Shown here: one piece after another, positions 1 through 8,815 of the stretch
Numbering within the stretch: position 1 is the first letter of the stretch
How the letters are laid out: each line of letters starts with the position of its first letter
Assembly (NCBI GenBank): GCA_003584005.1
Contig: QXHL01000016.1
Coordinates: 1-61,841 of the forward strand
Direction: 5' to 3'
Length of the DNA stretch: 61,841 nt
Origin: Alicyclobacillaceae bacterium I2511
GTDB taxonomy: Bacteria > Bacillota > Bacilli > Alicyclobacillales > Alicyclobacillaceae
The notes under the pieces: generated by a model
What the model saw: only the letters and a program-made list of their open reading frames with translations
The model's database searches: none
Told to the model about the DNA's origin: nothing
Program-made: the position numbers and the translations under genes

Positions 1-576
1 CCACCCCGCCTGTCCCACTGCCCAGGCTGCAGCCCCGGTGGTTCGCCACCTGCCTGCCCGCATCCCGTCACCCCGCCCGGCTTGGACGGTCCCGCGAGGA
101 GGCCTCGCTTTAGCGCAGCCGAGGAGTGGACCCGTCCAAGCCCTTAGCGTAGCCGAGGAGTGGATCTATTCAAGCCTTCAACCTAATTTCAAGTATAAGG
201 GATTAAAATTGACTGAGGATGTGAATAGAGATTTATACAAGGAACGATCGTTGATTTATTTTGCACTAATGTGTTGAATTTTTAACGATTGAATGCATAG
301 AACAAAATTGTTTTTGTGATTGCTAATAATATAGTAGCAAGTCATGAGGGATTCATGCTACCTTATGGCTCAGAGGCTGTTATGAGGTTTCGTTGTTTGA
401 AGAACTAATGAAAGTAAAATATTTGGGGGGTCTTGTGGGTTAGGGTCAGGGTTAGAGTGAATGTTTTATGGAGATAAAGGAATTTAGGACTCTCTATGTG
501 GATTGTTAGATACTGTTATTTATAAACAGGACTTAGACGGGGGCTTTATCAGACCTCCCAGAAATGGACGGTTGGT
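1..576. other. Left-edge region without a supported gene
   Basis: The first 180 bases are GC-rich and contain a structured repeat (listed separately). From about 180 onward the DNA turns strongly AT-rich. Reading frames here have no ribosome site and no family resemblance. A short run of TTAGGG-like triplets at 437-455 looks coincidental. The bases just before 577 probably carry the leader of the GtrA-like gene, but I cannot place a convincing promoter. Confidence 0.6.
81..174. repeat. GC-rich direct and inverted repeat cluster
   Basis: Two direct copies of about 31 bp (110-140 and 144-174) share the core AGCCGAGGAGTGGA. The first copy ends in GGACCCGTCCAAG (128-140), which is nearly the reverse complement of CTTGGACGGTCC at 81-92. 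A perfect GCGAGG/CCTCGC stem (94-99 with 103-108) is nested inside. The block could fold as a large cruciform or RNA hairpin. It may be one end of a dispersed repeat family or a terminator for a gene left of the window; the edge prevents a decision. Confidence 0.6.
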
Positions 577-1083
577 ATGGACAAAGCGATGGATAAACCA
601 AGTCTAACGGAGATTCCTCTTTCATTGTGGGGCCTATTTTTTCGTGGCACAAGACGTTATGTGAAATTTCTCGTGGTAGGTGGCATCAACGTCGTACTTG
701 ACGTAGGGATATTCAACTTGTTTTTATGGCTGTTGCCGACGCGAACCGCGTGGGCTTTGACCATCTATAATACAATAGCCGTGGTGATTGCTATTCTCAA
801 TGGCTATGTGTGGAACCGCCGTTGGACCTTTCGGGATTTGTCTACGGGGTCCTCGAGAGAACGGTGGTTGTATCTTATTCAGGCAGGTCTAAATTTAGCG
901 CTCAACGATTTGATTGTGGTGTGGGTTTCAACGTATCTCCGTTTCGCTAAGTCGGTACCTTATTTCATCAGTAGCAATGCAGGGAAGGGTGCCGCCATGC
1001 TCTTGTCTTCTCTCATGAGCTTTGTGATTATTCGGCTGGTTGTTTATAGAAATGTGAAATCTCCCCCACCACATGAGTCATGA
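577..1083 (+). CDS. GtrA-family membrane protein
   Basis: The 168-residue protein has four hydrophobic segments and the GtrA-type signature: FLVVGGINVVLDVGIFN near residues 33-49, an Asn in the second helix, then NGYVWNRRWTF near residues 77-87. GtrA/DPMS-like proteins are small four-helix membrane proteins linked to transfer of lipid-linked sugars or to cell-surface polysaccharide synthesis. The true substrate cannot be read here. No glycosyltransferase gene is adjacent, which is unusual because these proteins often pair with one. The ribosome site is poor for ATG 577 and for the alternative ATG 589. The gene stands alone in AT-rich DNA, consistent with transfer. Confidence 0.85.
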   Translation: MDKAMDKPSLTEIPLSLWGLFFRGTRRYVKFLVVGGINVVLDVGIFNLFLWLLPTRTAWALTIYNTIAVVIAILNGYVWNRRWTFRDLSTGSSRERWLYLIQAGLNLALNDLIVVWVSTYLRFAKSVPYFISSNAGKGAAMLLSSLMSFVIIRLVVYRNVKSPPPHES

Positions 1084-2160
1084 GTCATGTAGACTGATAT
1101 CTTGTAGTAAGTGTTCGAAATTTCATGGCCTAACGGCCCCACCAAAGACGAAAATAAGTAACCTCCATTTATACGTCAGACCTTCTATGCCATAAACAAA
1201 TGGATTAGAGTCCGGAACTAATTGGCTGCAGATTTCGACAAAACTTTCATGGTAATATGCATTAGCGGGATTTCACTTTTGCCTGGGTTACCGTGGGAGG
1301 GGGTACAGGAAGTCGCGGAAATAAGTACTACAATCGCACCTTTTCTGCCTTTTCGACCCGCTTTCAGGTCCCATAAGGCCTACTTTGAGACTGTCGATAC
1401 ACTAACCTTTGTATAATATTAACATTTTATTTAGGAATTTTTCCTGCGAATTATACCCATATATGGGATTTTCTTAGGAACTGAATCGACAGTCACGGTT
1501 TGGACGGTATTATGGTACGTATTCCACCTTTTAGCAGTAATAAGCTTCAGACTGATGTTTAACCTTGCGGGTCGGGCAACTGACGATGGGAAACCAGTTG
1601 GTAGGACCGAATACGAGTCCTCCTAAATGAAATCAGTTTTCAGATTTTGGGATTCTCAATTCTCTATCGAAAAAAAGAAAAAAACAGTGGCATGGGGGCT
1701 CTTGTTACCGATTTTCACTTTTTTATTCAAATTCTATTGGAAAGGGCCCTGGTGTGCCCTTATTTCCGTGAAAACTAATTCAGCAAGGCCCAAAGGGAAC
1801 TTACAATCCCATAATATTCCTTAAACTCGCTTTCGCGCAATTACTTCGAACGAACAACTCACACACCAACTATAGAACCTAACAAGGAAATTAATACAAT
1901 TAATATTTTGATGAACTGGTTACTTTCAGTTAGATGCATTGGTATCCGTTTCGGTCATGCAATGCCAGGAAAGCTTTGGTGGTGGCAACCAGGCTATCTA
2001 GTTTCGATGGAAATGACCTCGTAGTCCCGCTGCAAAATGATACAATTGAGAGGGGGTAGCAAACCAGCCTATTTCGGGAGCACCTGTCGCAGAACAACAA
2101 CCATGCGGTATCCAATAGATTTACAGATAGCATAGAGCGCTATAGGGAAGAGGGTTTCAC
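1084..2160. other. 1.08 kb AT-rich region without a supported gene
   Basis: No frame combines a start, ribosome site and protein-like composition. Short frames at 1222-1416, 1627-1824 and 1930-2133 (minus) show no recognisable family and look like chance openings. A perfect 12-bp palindrome CCCATATATGGG lies at 1456-1467, and ATGAGTC is tandemly repeated at 1074-1087. The stretch could be a decayed gene or an insertion scar. Only the last 20 bases, with AGGGAAGAGGG before TTG 2161, have a clear role. Confidence 0.6.
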
Positions 2161-3171
2161 TTGACTAGCCTTGTTGAAGTGACGCGGGGAAACGTGGTTG
2201 AAAGTGTCCACCATGGCAGCGTTGCGGTGGTTTCAACTACGGGGCAACAGATAGCACATGTAGGGAACACTGACTTAGTGACGTTTGCGCGTAGTTCTGC
2301 AAAACCGGTGCAAGCCATTCCCGTGGTCGAGTCGGGGGCATTGACGGCCTTTGCTCTTGAGGAGGCAGATCTGGCTCTGTTTTGCGCCTCTCACAGCAGT
2401 GAGCTACAGCACACAGACCGTGTGACAAGAATTCTTGAGATGATTGGTTTAGATGAGTCCTATCTACAGTGCGGAGGGCACATTCCACACAGTATGGAAA
2501 CTTATGACCGTTTGGTGGTGGCGGGTTCTCATCCAACTTCCCTATACAGTAACTGTTCGGGCAAGCACACAGGTATGTTGACCTATTGCAAGCACACTGC
2601 TGCGGACGTGCACACCTACCACAATCCAGAACACCCGTTGCAACGTCGCATTCTGTCCATTCTTGCCGAACTCTCGGAAATACAGGAAGAGGACATTCAG
2701 CTAGCCACAGATGGCTGCGGAGTCCCTACCTTCGCCTTGCCTTTGCATAACTGGGCACTGGTGATTGCAAAATTTACAAATTCCGGTGTGGGTACCCACA
2801 CACTGGCGATGAATCAAATTTCTGCGGCCATGCGACATTATCCAGAACTTGTGGCGGGAACAGGGCGATTTGACACCCAGTTAATGCGAATTACGGATGG
2901 GCGCGTGCTTATTAAAAGTGGTGCCGAGGGTTTCGCATTAGTGGCAGATACGGAACAACGGCTGGGCCTGGCCATTAAGGTTAGGGATGGGGCTGGCCGG
3001 GCCGTCCCCCCTGTGGTCATGGAGACACTTCGCCAGTTACATCTGTTACAGGACGAGGAATTGGCAGAACTCAAAAATTTTTGGCAACCGCCGGTATTCA
3101 ATACCCGTGAAGAACATGTGGGAGATATTTTTCCTAGGTTTAAGTTAATTAGGGACTCAGTTTTAAGTTAA
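2161..3171 (+). CDS. Asparaginase-II family protein
   Basis: At 336 residues this has the usual length of the Asparaginase_II family (PF06089, related to the Rhizobium L-asparaginase), predicted to hydrolyse L-asparagine to aspartate and ammonia in the cytosol. Family landmarks include VEVTRGNVVESVHHG at the N-terminus, the FARSSAKPVQAIP segment, CASHSSE, CGGH.P, SNCSGKHTGML and the ATDGCGVPTFALPL block. TTG 2161 is chosen because AGGGAAGAGGG precedes it at good distance. The last residues (FKLIRDSVLS) are encoded inside a 23-bp tandem duplication, so the natural C-terminus has probably been altered. The gene has no evident operon partner. Confidence 0.88.
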   Translation: MTSLVEVTRGNVVESVHHGSVAVVSTTGQQIAHVGNTDLVTFARSSAKPVQAIPVVESGALTAFALEEADLALFCASHSSELQHTDRVTRILEMIGLDESYLQCGGHIPHSMETYDRLVVAGSHPTSLYSNCSGKHTGMLTYCKHTAADVHTYHNPEHPLQRRILSILAELSEIQEEDIQLATDGCGVPTFALPLHNWALVIAKFTNSGVGTHTLAMNQISAAMRHYPELVAGTGRFDTQLMRITDGRVLIKSGAEGFALVADTEQRLGLAIKVRDGAGRAVPPVVMETLRQLHLLQDEELAELKNFWQPPVFNTREEHVGDIFPRFKLIRDSVLS

Positions 3172-3184
3172 TTAGGGACATCAG
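3141..3184. repeat. 23-bp tandem duplication at the asparaginase 3' end
   Basis: TAAGTTAATTAGGGACTCAG (3141-3160) is repeated as TAAGTTAATTAGGGACATCAG (3164-3184) with a period of 23 bases. The first copy is in the coding sequence, and the second supplies the TAA stop and spills into the intergenic region. Confidence 0.85.
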
Positions 3185-3324
3185 TTTGCAGAGAAACACC
3201 ACAGTGGCAGATATTTCTCGCTATTCATCACCATTGTCGCAAGGAATTTAACCTCTGAAGGCGAATCTACCGTAGAGACACTTGGAATGATAAACAAGCT
3301 GGCTGAATCACGCCTAGCTACTTG

Positions 3325-3344
3325 GGTTAGATACAGGTCTAACC
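3325..3344. promoter_or_regulatory. Inverted repeat upstream of nfeD, possible operator
   Basis: GGTTAGA (3325-3331) and TCTAACC (3338-3344) form a perfect inverted repeat with a 6-base centre. It is flanked by near-direct repeats CCTAGCTACTTGGG and CCTAGCTTGGG. It lies about 120 bases upstream of the likely nfeD start and could be an operator or an RNA hairpin. No good -35/-10 pair is visible. The 3172-3466 gap shows nothing else I can support. Confidence 0.35.
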
Positions 3345-3466
3345 TAGCTTGGGACAAAGTATTCGTTCTGCAGAAAGCGCTGGCAAGACAGGAGAAATTC
3401 GAGTCGGTGGTGTCGTTGCTGCAGGAGAATATTGACGTAGAAAGTCCTCGTGAGGAGGCGGGTCGC

Positions 3467-3922
3467 GTGATCTGGTGGGTGTGGTTTTTCATTGCCCTGT
3501 TGATTGGAACTTTGGAGGTGATGTCGGTCACCTTTGTTTTGTTGTGGATTGCGATAGGGGCCTTGTTGACAGCTGTGTTTGCCGTATTTTTCCGAGACAT
3601 CTGGTTGCAGTTGGTGATGTTTACCTTCTTCAGTGCAGGGCTGTTAGTGGTCACCCGTCCACTGGCCCGCCGCTGGCGGGGTCAGAAAACTTTTCCTGAC
3701 CGTCACGATGCTCTACTGGGGCAGACGGGAGTGGTGGTGAGGTCTGGACAGGCAAGTGACCTGGGCACCGTGCGCATTCATGGAGAACTCTGGAGCGCCG
3801 TTGCAAATGAACCCTTGCACAGTGGGCAGACTGTACGCGTGGTGTCTGCTACGGCAACGGTTCTCACAGTGGCATCGGTGGAGGAACCGGGACCACAGGC
3901 CCCACCACCTGAATGGAGCTAA
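3467..3922 (+). CDS. Short NfeD-family membrane protein
   Basis: A 151-residue protein with two or three N-terminal membrane helices (WWVWFFIALLIGTLEVMS and following) and a C-terminal OB-fold (about 80-145, from LLGQTGVVVRSG to TVRVVSATATVLTV). This is the short NfeD type that lacks the ClpP-like protease domain and pairs with SPFH/stomatin proteins in membrane microdomains. The open frame extends up to 3287, but GTG 3467 is chosen because GAGGAGG sits 8 bases upstream and the family starts right before the first helix. The stomatin-like gene follows 74 bases downstream, the classic NfeD-slipin pairing. Confidence 0.88.
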   Translation: MIWWVWFFIALLIGTLEVMSVTFVLLWIAIGALLTAVFAVFFRDIWLQLVMFTFFSAGLLVVTRPLARRWRGQKTFPDRHDALLGQTGVVVRSGQASDLGTVRIHGELWSAVANEPLHSGQTVRVVSATATVLTVASVEEPGPQAPPPEWS

Positions 3923-3996
3923 GAACGTTAACAGATAGGCACCGAATTTTAACATGAGCGCGGGTGGAGTTACCTCGCAAGGGAGTGTGATGTGCA

Positions 3997-4959
3997 ATGA
4001 CAGCTACCCTCGTCGTTGTAGTTTTAGTGGTGCTGGTGGTTTTCACTATTCTCCGTGGAATTCGCATTATTCCACAACAACGGGTGGCCATTGTGGAACG
4101 CATGGGTAAGTACCAGGCCACGTTAAGTGCCGGGGTAAACTTGATTATTCCCTTTGTCGATCGCGTTGCACGCTTATTAGACCTGCGGACACAGCAGGTG
4201 GTAGTGCCGCCCCAGATGGTCATTACTAGAGATAATGTGCAAATCCAGATTGACACCGTATTTTTTTACACCATCGCGGAACCGAAAATGGCCACTTACA
4301 ACATTGCTAACGTGGTACAGGGGATTCAAAACATCACCGCTGCAAACATCCGGCAAGTGGCGGGCCACATGGAACTTGACGAGACTTTGGCAGGACGCGA
4401 CAAAATTAGTCTGGCTTTGCGTACAGCCTTGGACGAGGTAACAGAGTCTTGGGGTGTTCGAATTGACCGAGTGGAAATCGTCGATATCAAACCTCCAAAA
4501 GAAATTCAGGATGCCATGGAAAAGCAGATGAAAGCGGAACGTGAAAAACGAGCCAACATTTTGCAAGCTGAGGGCATGCGCCAGTCTGCTATTCTAAAGG
4601 CTGAGGGTGAAAAACAAAGTGCCATTTTGCAAGCCGAGGGGCTGAAAGAGGCAAAAATTCGTGAAGCTGAGGGCATGCGTCAAGCCCAGCAATTGGAGGC
4701 GGATGGGCGAGCACAAGCCATTCGGTTGGTGGCAGAGGCAGAACGGACACGGATTGAGTTGTTGCGTGCAGCAAAGTTAGATGTCAACGTACTTACTTAT
4801 CAATCTTTTGAGGCGCTTCAGGGAATTGCCAATGGCCAAGCAACGACTCTGTTTGTGCCGACGGAAGCTGTTGGCGTCCTCTCCGCGTTGGGGGCCTTAA
4901 AAGATATAGCAAAGATGCCGTCTTCCGGCGCGAGTGAATTGGGTAGCACATTGGCATAA
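3997..4959 (+). CDS. Stomatin/slipin-type SPFH membrane protein
   Basis: The protein is 320 residues long. One N-terminal membrane helix (TATLVVVVLVVLVVFTI) is followed by an SPFH/band-7 domain (IIPQQRVAIVERMGKY to about residue 170). A charged helical tail follows, with repeated QAEGMRQSAILKAEGEKQ-like units (about 185-250), typical of paraslipin/QmcA-type proteins that oligomerise in membrane microdomains. It is distinct from FloT-type flotillins, which have longer EA-repeat tails. Linkage to the upstream NfeD protein supports a joint role in membrane organisation or quality control. ATG 3997 fits the family N-terminus. Confidence 0.92.
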   Translation: MTATLVVVVLVVLVVFTILRGIRIIPQQRVAIVERMGKYQATLSAGVNLIIPFVDRVARLLDLRTQQVVVPPQMVITRDNVQIQIDTVFFYTIAEPKMATYNIANVVQGIQNITAANIRQVAGHMELDETLAGRDKISLALRTALDEVTESWGVRIDRVEIVDIKPPKEIQDAMEKQMKAEREKRANILQAEGMRQSAILKAEGEKQSAILQAEGLKEAKIREAEGMRQAQQLEADGRAQAIRLVAEAERTRIELLRAAKLDVNVLTYQSFEALQGIANGQATTLFVPTEAVGVLSALGALKDIAKMPSSGASELGSTLA

Positions 4960-4964
4960 GGGGC

Positions 4965-5642
4965 TTGAGTTGCGCAGTGCAGATTTATTTGTTGATTTCC
5001 GAGGTGGCCCTCACCAAAACTCTCACCGAGTATTTGAGCAGTTGGGGAGAACAACTGAACTTTCAATCCTACCAATGCGTGGACGACATTGTCGCTTCGC
5101 TCGCAGATGCAGAGTGTTTATTGACAGACCCCTCCCTGCGTGTGGTTTTGGTGGATTCCTATGGGGCTTGGCTACAGCACGCTGAGTCCCTGCTCCATGC
5201 CTGCACACGGGCGGGAGTTCGGTTGGGTATCTTTTTGCCTACCTTTTGTAACCAAGAAACCTTGATACGTGCGCTGCAGTTAGGGGCAGATGCCTACCTG
5301 TTGCGTACTGCTTCAGCGGACGTCCTATTTGAAGCTTTGACGGTGCTTAAACATGGGAGCGCCTTTTTGCAAACAGATGTTACGCCAGTGATTTTGGCGC
5401 AGTTGCGACATGTCCCACATGCTCCGGTAGACCACACCCGGGTCAAATTGGATGACAGAGAACGAATGCTGCTGCAGTTAGCAGCTGACGGGTTAAGTAC
5501 GCAGGAAGTCGCCCAAGTCTTCAACGTGAGTGAGAAAACAGTGCGCAATCGCTGGTCTGCCTTATTCCAAAAGGTCGGTATTACAGATCGAACACAGGCG
5601 GTCCTGTGGGCTTTGCGTAGTGGGCAGGCGGAACTGCGATGA
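4965..5642 (+). CDS. LuxR-type regulator with degenerate receiver domain
   Basis: A 225-residue protein with a receiver-like N-terminal half and a C-terminal LuxR/GerE helix-turn-helix (about 160-215; STQEVAQVFNVSEKTVRNRW is the recognition unit). The receiver keeps a plausible phospho-acceptor Asp in RVVLVDSYGAW. It lacks the acidic pair after strand 1 (LLISEV) and has Arg instead of the conserved Lys (GADAYLLRTAS), so phosphorylation is doubtful. No histidine kinase is adjacent. The start is uncertain: TTG 4965 is very close to AAGGGG, and GTG 4977 is 13 bases from it. It follows the stomatin-like gene by 5 bases and is probably co-transcribed. A terminator follows. Confidence 0.8.
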   Translation: MSCAVQIYLLISEVALTKTLTEYLSSWGEQLNFQSYQCVDDIVASLADAECLLTDPSLRVVLVDSYGAWLQHAESLLHACTRAGVRLGIFLPTFCNQETLIRALQLGADAYLLRTASADVLFEALTVLKHGSAFLQTDVTPVILAQLRHVPHAPVDHTRVKLDDRERMLLQLAADGLSTQEVAQVFNVSEKTVRNRWSALFQKVGITDRTQAVLWALRSGQAELR

Positions 5643-5678
5643 CTCAAAATTTCCGACTAGTGTATCCGGGAATTTGCA

Positions 5679-5711
5679 GACAGGATTTTGCTCCTTCCTG
5701 TCGAAATTTTT
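5679..5711 (+). terminator. Rho-independent terminator after the LuxR-type gene
   Basis: GACAGGA (5679-5685) pairs with TCCTGTC (5696-5702), and the stem is followed by GAAATTTTT. It lies between the stop at 5642 and ftsE, separating the nfeD-stomatin-regulator unit from the division genes. Confidence 0.75.
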
Positions 5712-5765
5712 ATATTGGATCAGATCTTTAGGACTCGCACTTTGCGATTGGTTAGGAGTGCCGAT

Positions 5766-6446
5766 ATGATTGAAATGCAAAATGTGTGGAAGGACTACCC
5801 CAATGGTACCAGTGCACTACAGGGGATTTCCGTGCACATTGGGAAGGCTGAATTTGTTTATGTCGTCGGACCTAGCGGTGCGGGCAAGTCCACGTTTATA
5901 AAGTTGATGTATCGCGAAGAAAATCCGACAAAGGGTGAAATTTTTGTCAATGGGTTCAACATCGGCCGGTTGAAATCTCGTAAAATCCCATTGTTGCGGC
6001 GCAGCATTGGGGTAGTTTTTCAAGATTTTAAGTTGCTGCCGCGACTCACTGCCTATGAAAATGTGGCCTTTGCATTGGAAGTCATTGGAGCACATCGGCA
6101 GATCAAACGTCGTACCATAGAGGCGCTCAATTGGGTTGGATTGGCGGATAGAGCAGACGCACTGCCTGAGCAATTATCCGGCGGCGAGCAGCAGCGAATT
6201 GCCGTAGCACGGGCTTTGGTGAATAATCCCACAGTCATCATTGCGGATGAACCTACGGGCAACTTAGATCCGGACACCTCGTGGGGCATCATGAAGCTGT
6301 TTTCGCGCATCAATGACCGGGGAACGACAGTGGTGATGGCGACACACAACAAGGAAATTGTCAACAGCCTGCGCAAACGCGTCATTGCCATCGAAAACGG
6401 CCGGATTGTACGCGATGTGACGAAGGGGACTTACGATGAGGATTAA
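5766..6446 (+). CDS. ftsE: Cell-division ABC ATPase FtsE
   Basis: A 226-residue ABC ATPase with Walker A GPSGAGKST, Q-loop VVFQDFKLLP, signature LSGGEQQR, Walker B VIIADEPTGNLD and a switch His in MATHNKE. The FDFKLLP-type Q-loop, short length and MIEMQNVWKDYPNG start identify FtsE. In Bacilli, FtsEX activates cell-wall hydrolases across the membrane rather than importing a substrate. ATG 5766 is chosen over an in-frame upstream start because TAGGAG lies 7-8 bases before it and the family begins here. It overlaps ftsX by 11 bases, so translation is probably coupled. Confidence 0.96.
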   Translation: MIEMQNVWKDYPNGTSALQGISVHIGKAEFVYVVGPSGAGKSTFIKLMYREENPTKGEIFVNGFNIGRLKSRKIPLLRRSIGVVFQDFKLLPRLTAYENVAFALEVIGAHRQIKRRTIEALNWVGLADRADALPEQLSGGEQQRIAVARALVNNPTVIIADEPTGNLDPDTSWGIMKLFSRINDRGTTVVMATHNKEIVNSLRKRVIAIENGRIVRDVTKGTYDED

Positions 6447-7332
6447 CATGGTGGAAAGACACCTACGGGAAGGGGTTAAAAACCTCATCCGCAATAGCTG
6501 GATGTCCGTGGCTTCAGTGGGCGCTGTGGCCATTACTCTGCTGATTCTCGGCGCCACTCTGTTGATTGCCTTCAATGCACAGCAGATGTCGCAATATGTT
6601 GCAGGACAGTTGCAGGTCAATGTGTATCTCAAACAACAGATTACAACCCCTGAAGTGCAACAAATTGTTGGCGAAGTACAAAACATGCCAGGCATTCGTT
6701 CAGTCCAGTATGTTTCCAAGGAGCAGGGATTTAAGCAACTGGAGCAGATGATTGGCAATCAATATCAACAGGTGTTAGGGGGATTGTCGCAAGCAAATAC
6801 GCTACCGGACAAGCTTATTGTCAAGGCTGCTAATCCACAAGACACAGTGATGGTGGCTAAGGAAATTCAAGTTGTTCCCGGAGTGGACAAAGTGGATTCC
6901 GGGCAACAGGTGGTCAGCCGGTTGTTGGCATTTTTAGCAGTCCTGCGCAATATAGGATTGGCTTTTGTGCTTGGCCTGTTGGTCACAGCAATGTTTTTGA
7001 TATCTAACACTATCAAAATAACCATCTTTTCTCGGAGACGAGAAATAGAGATTATGAAACTGGTGGGTGCCACTGATTGGTTTATTCGCTGGCCCTTTTT
7101 GACCGAAGCCATGTTGATTGGGTTTGTGGGTGCAGCCATTCCATTTACTCTCTTGACCTTGGGTTATCGTTCTGTATTTGTGCGTTTAGGGGGCGTATTT
7201 CCAATTCTCACCTTTCCATTGCTACCTGTTTCTGCAGTGGCAACCAAACTGTTTGGGGTTATGTTATTGATTGGATTGTTTGTTGGTATCTGGGGCGGGA
7301 TTATGTCGATTCGCAAGTTTTTGAAAGTTTGA
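6436..7332 (+). CDS. ftsX: Cell-division protein FtsX
   Basis: A 298-residue membrane partner of FtsE. It has the N-terminal RHLREGVKNLIRN motif, a first membrane helix (about 24-47), an extracellular domain (about 48-165) and three further helices ending at residue 297, the standard four-helix FtsX topology. The loop LKDIMKL-like motif appears as RRREIEIMKLVGATDWFIRWPF, typical of FtsX and MacB-type permeases. ATG 6436 gives the normal MRI...RHLREG start; ATG 6448 is an in-frame alternative. With FtsE it would relay ATP-driven changes to a peptidoglycan hydrolase, which is not encoded here. Confidence 0.96.
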   Translation: MRINMVERHLREGVKNLIRNSWMSVASVGAVAITLLILGATLLIAFNAQQMSQYVAGQLQVNVYLKQQITTPEVQQIVGEVQNMPGIRSVQYVSKEQGFKQLEQMIGNQYQQVLGGLSQANTLPDKLIVKAANPQDTVMVAKEIQVVPGVDKVDSGQQVVSRLLAFLAVLRNIGLAFVLGLLVTAMFLISNTIKITIFSRRREIEIMKLVGATDWFIRWPFLTEAMLIGFVGAAIPFTLLTLGYRSVFVRLGGVFPILTFPLLPVSAVATKLFGVMLLIGLFVGIWGGIMSIRKFLKV

Positions 7333-7372
7333 TGGGAGACCACCTCTCGATGTCGAAAGGACGGGGAACTCA

Positions 7373-8797
7373 GTGACAGTTGTCGCATGGGGACAAGTTC
7401 TACGCGGCACAGGGGTTGGATTGGTGTGGCTGCTGGGCAACCCTTTATTGTATCTGGGGATTTTCTTAGCTGCCTGGGAGTTGCGGCGACAGAGTCGATT
7501 GGAGAAACGCTTTTTTGGAATCCGTCTAACCCGTGTCTGGCCCACCTTGGCTAAGCGTGAGGCGGTGGCTGTGGTGCTGGGGGGTAGCCTTACCGTTGTT
7601 TTGTTTGTTCTCGGTGTGGTACTTCCTTGGTGGCAAATTGCTGTTTTCACGGCACTGTCACTGCTCGCTGCAATTGGGGGTTGGCGTTGGCTATCCCCTG
7701 CTTATTCGATAGCATTGCTTGTTCTTTTCGCTGGGGTAGCCGCGGCTTTTCCAGCCGCGGTGGGGCACACCTTGCTCGCCGTCAGTTTTAATCAATTGCG
7801 GTTGGTGAATGCTGCTGCCTGGAGCACTTTAGTGGGAGTGAACTGGCTGGCGGAGGCGCTGCTGCTTTGGTACTATCGGCACCAGGAAGCGCCTGCCCTG
7901 GTGCGCAGTCGACGGGGCAAAGCAGTGGGGGCTGTCGTCGTGCAGCTGAGCTTCATTACACCGGTGCTCGTGTTGCAACCAGGTGCGGGGCACTGGTTAT
8001 CTGGCTTGACTCCTTTGTGGCCCTGGCTGGGGACCAGCGTGGGGGCCAGTGGTAGCCCTGGTGGGTTGGCATGGCTGGGTGTTCCACTTTTGTTAGGATT
8101 CAGTGGCTTGACACTTTCTCAACCTGGGATACGTTTGGTGAGGCGGATGGCTCTCACAAATGGGGTTGCTGGAGGACTGGTCCTGGCGGGAGGGATTGCG
8201 CAGGCCTACTTTCATGGCTGGTATGGTGGATTGGGACTGCTATTGGCCATCCTGATGCGTACTGCAGTTTTAATTGGGCAGTGGCACCAGGACTTGCAAT
8301 CGGACCCCCTACTGGGAGGGCATCCCCAAGGGGTGCGAGTACTGGCAGTTCACCCGGGTTCCTTGGCAGAGCAACTGGGGTTGCAGGTGGGCGCTGTCAT
8401 TACCCATGTCAATCAGTTACCAGTGCACAGTTTGTACGATTTGCACTTTGCCTTGGAACAAAATTCAGCTTATGCAAAACTGCAGGTAAATCGAATAGAT
8501 GGGGAACCCCTTTTAGTTGGAGGGTCCATCTTTACAGGGGAACGCAATCAATTAGGCTTGGTGATATTACCAGACCAGGATGGAATACCTAGTTATGTGG
8601 GACGAATGGGCGGCCTGTTTGCCACTCTGCAAATGCCCGTTGTTTTGGTTCGTGTGAGGGATGGCCAGGGCCTTGACAAGCGGGAAGACGGGACGTCCCA
8701 CAGAACGGTGGTGGACGATTTAACACCTGATCTTCCGGTGCGGCCTCCTAGGGGAAGACATCGCCGCCAACAGAGTCACGAAACTACACCGTTGTAA
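7373..8797 (+). CDS. minJ: MinJ-like PDZ membrane protein
   Basis: A 474-residue protein with about eight membrane helices in the first 300 residues and a PDZ domain near 320-390 (RVLAVHPGSLAEQLGLQVG then VITHVNQLPVHSLYDL). It ends in a basic, Arg-rich tail (RPPRGRHRRQQ). This architecture and its place after ftsEX match MinJ (YvjD), the Bacillus topological factor that bridges DivIVA and MinD at the septum. The start is GTG 7373, after GGGGA. In B. subtilis the protease ctpB lies between ftsX and minJ; it is missing here. Assignment rests on architecture and synteny, so another PDZ membrane protein is possible. Confidence 0.8.
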   Translation: MTVVAWGQVLRGTGVGLVWLLGNPLLYLGIFLAAWELRRQSRLEKRFFGIRLTRVWPTLAKREAVAVVLGGSLTVVLFVLGVVLPWWQIAVFTALSLLAAIGGWRWLSPAYSIALLVLFAGVAAAFPAAVGHTLLAVSFNQLRLVNAAAWSTLVGVNWLAEALLLWYYRHQEAPALVRSRRGKAVGAVVVQLSFITPVLVLQPGAGHWLSGLTPLWPWLGTSVGASGSPGGLAWLGVPLLLGFSGLTLSQPGIRLVRRMALTNGVAGGLVLAGGIAQAYFHGWYGGLGLLLAILMRTAVLIGQWHQDLQSDPLLGGHPQGVRVLAVHPGSLAEQLGLQVGAVITHVNQLPVHSLYDLHFALEQNSAYAKLQVNRIDGEPLLVGGSIFTGERNQLGLVILPDQDGIPSYVGRMGGLFATLQMPVVLVRVRDGQGLDKREDGTSHRTVVDDLTPDLPVRPPRGRHRRQQSHETTPL

Positions 8798-8815
8798 AAG
8801 AGTTTTCTGCAAAAG

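Noticed and set aside
437-455. GGGTTAGGGTCAGGGTTAG, a telomere-like run
   Set aside because: Only three units, imperfect, inside bacterial intergenic DNA; chance is a sufficient explanation.
1222-1824. Two open frames of about 65 codons
   Set aside because: No ribosome site, no family pattern, and composition like the AT-rich background.
1960-2130. Possible remnant of an IS21-type transposase (a FDGNDLVVP-like stretch)
   Set aside because: The resemblance covers fewer than ten residues, has an early stop and no inverted repeats or partner frame.
3287-3466. 60-residue N-terminal extension of NfeD
   Set aside because: Family members begin at the first membrane helix, and GAGGAGG precedes GTG 3467; the extension is not supported, although it reads as plausible protein.
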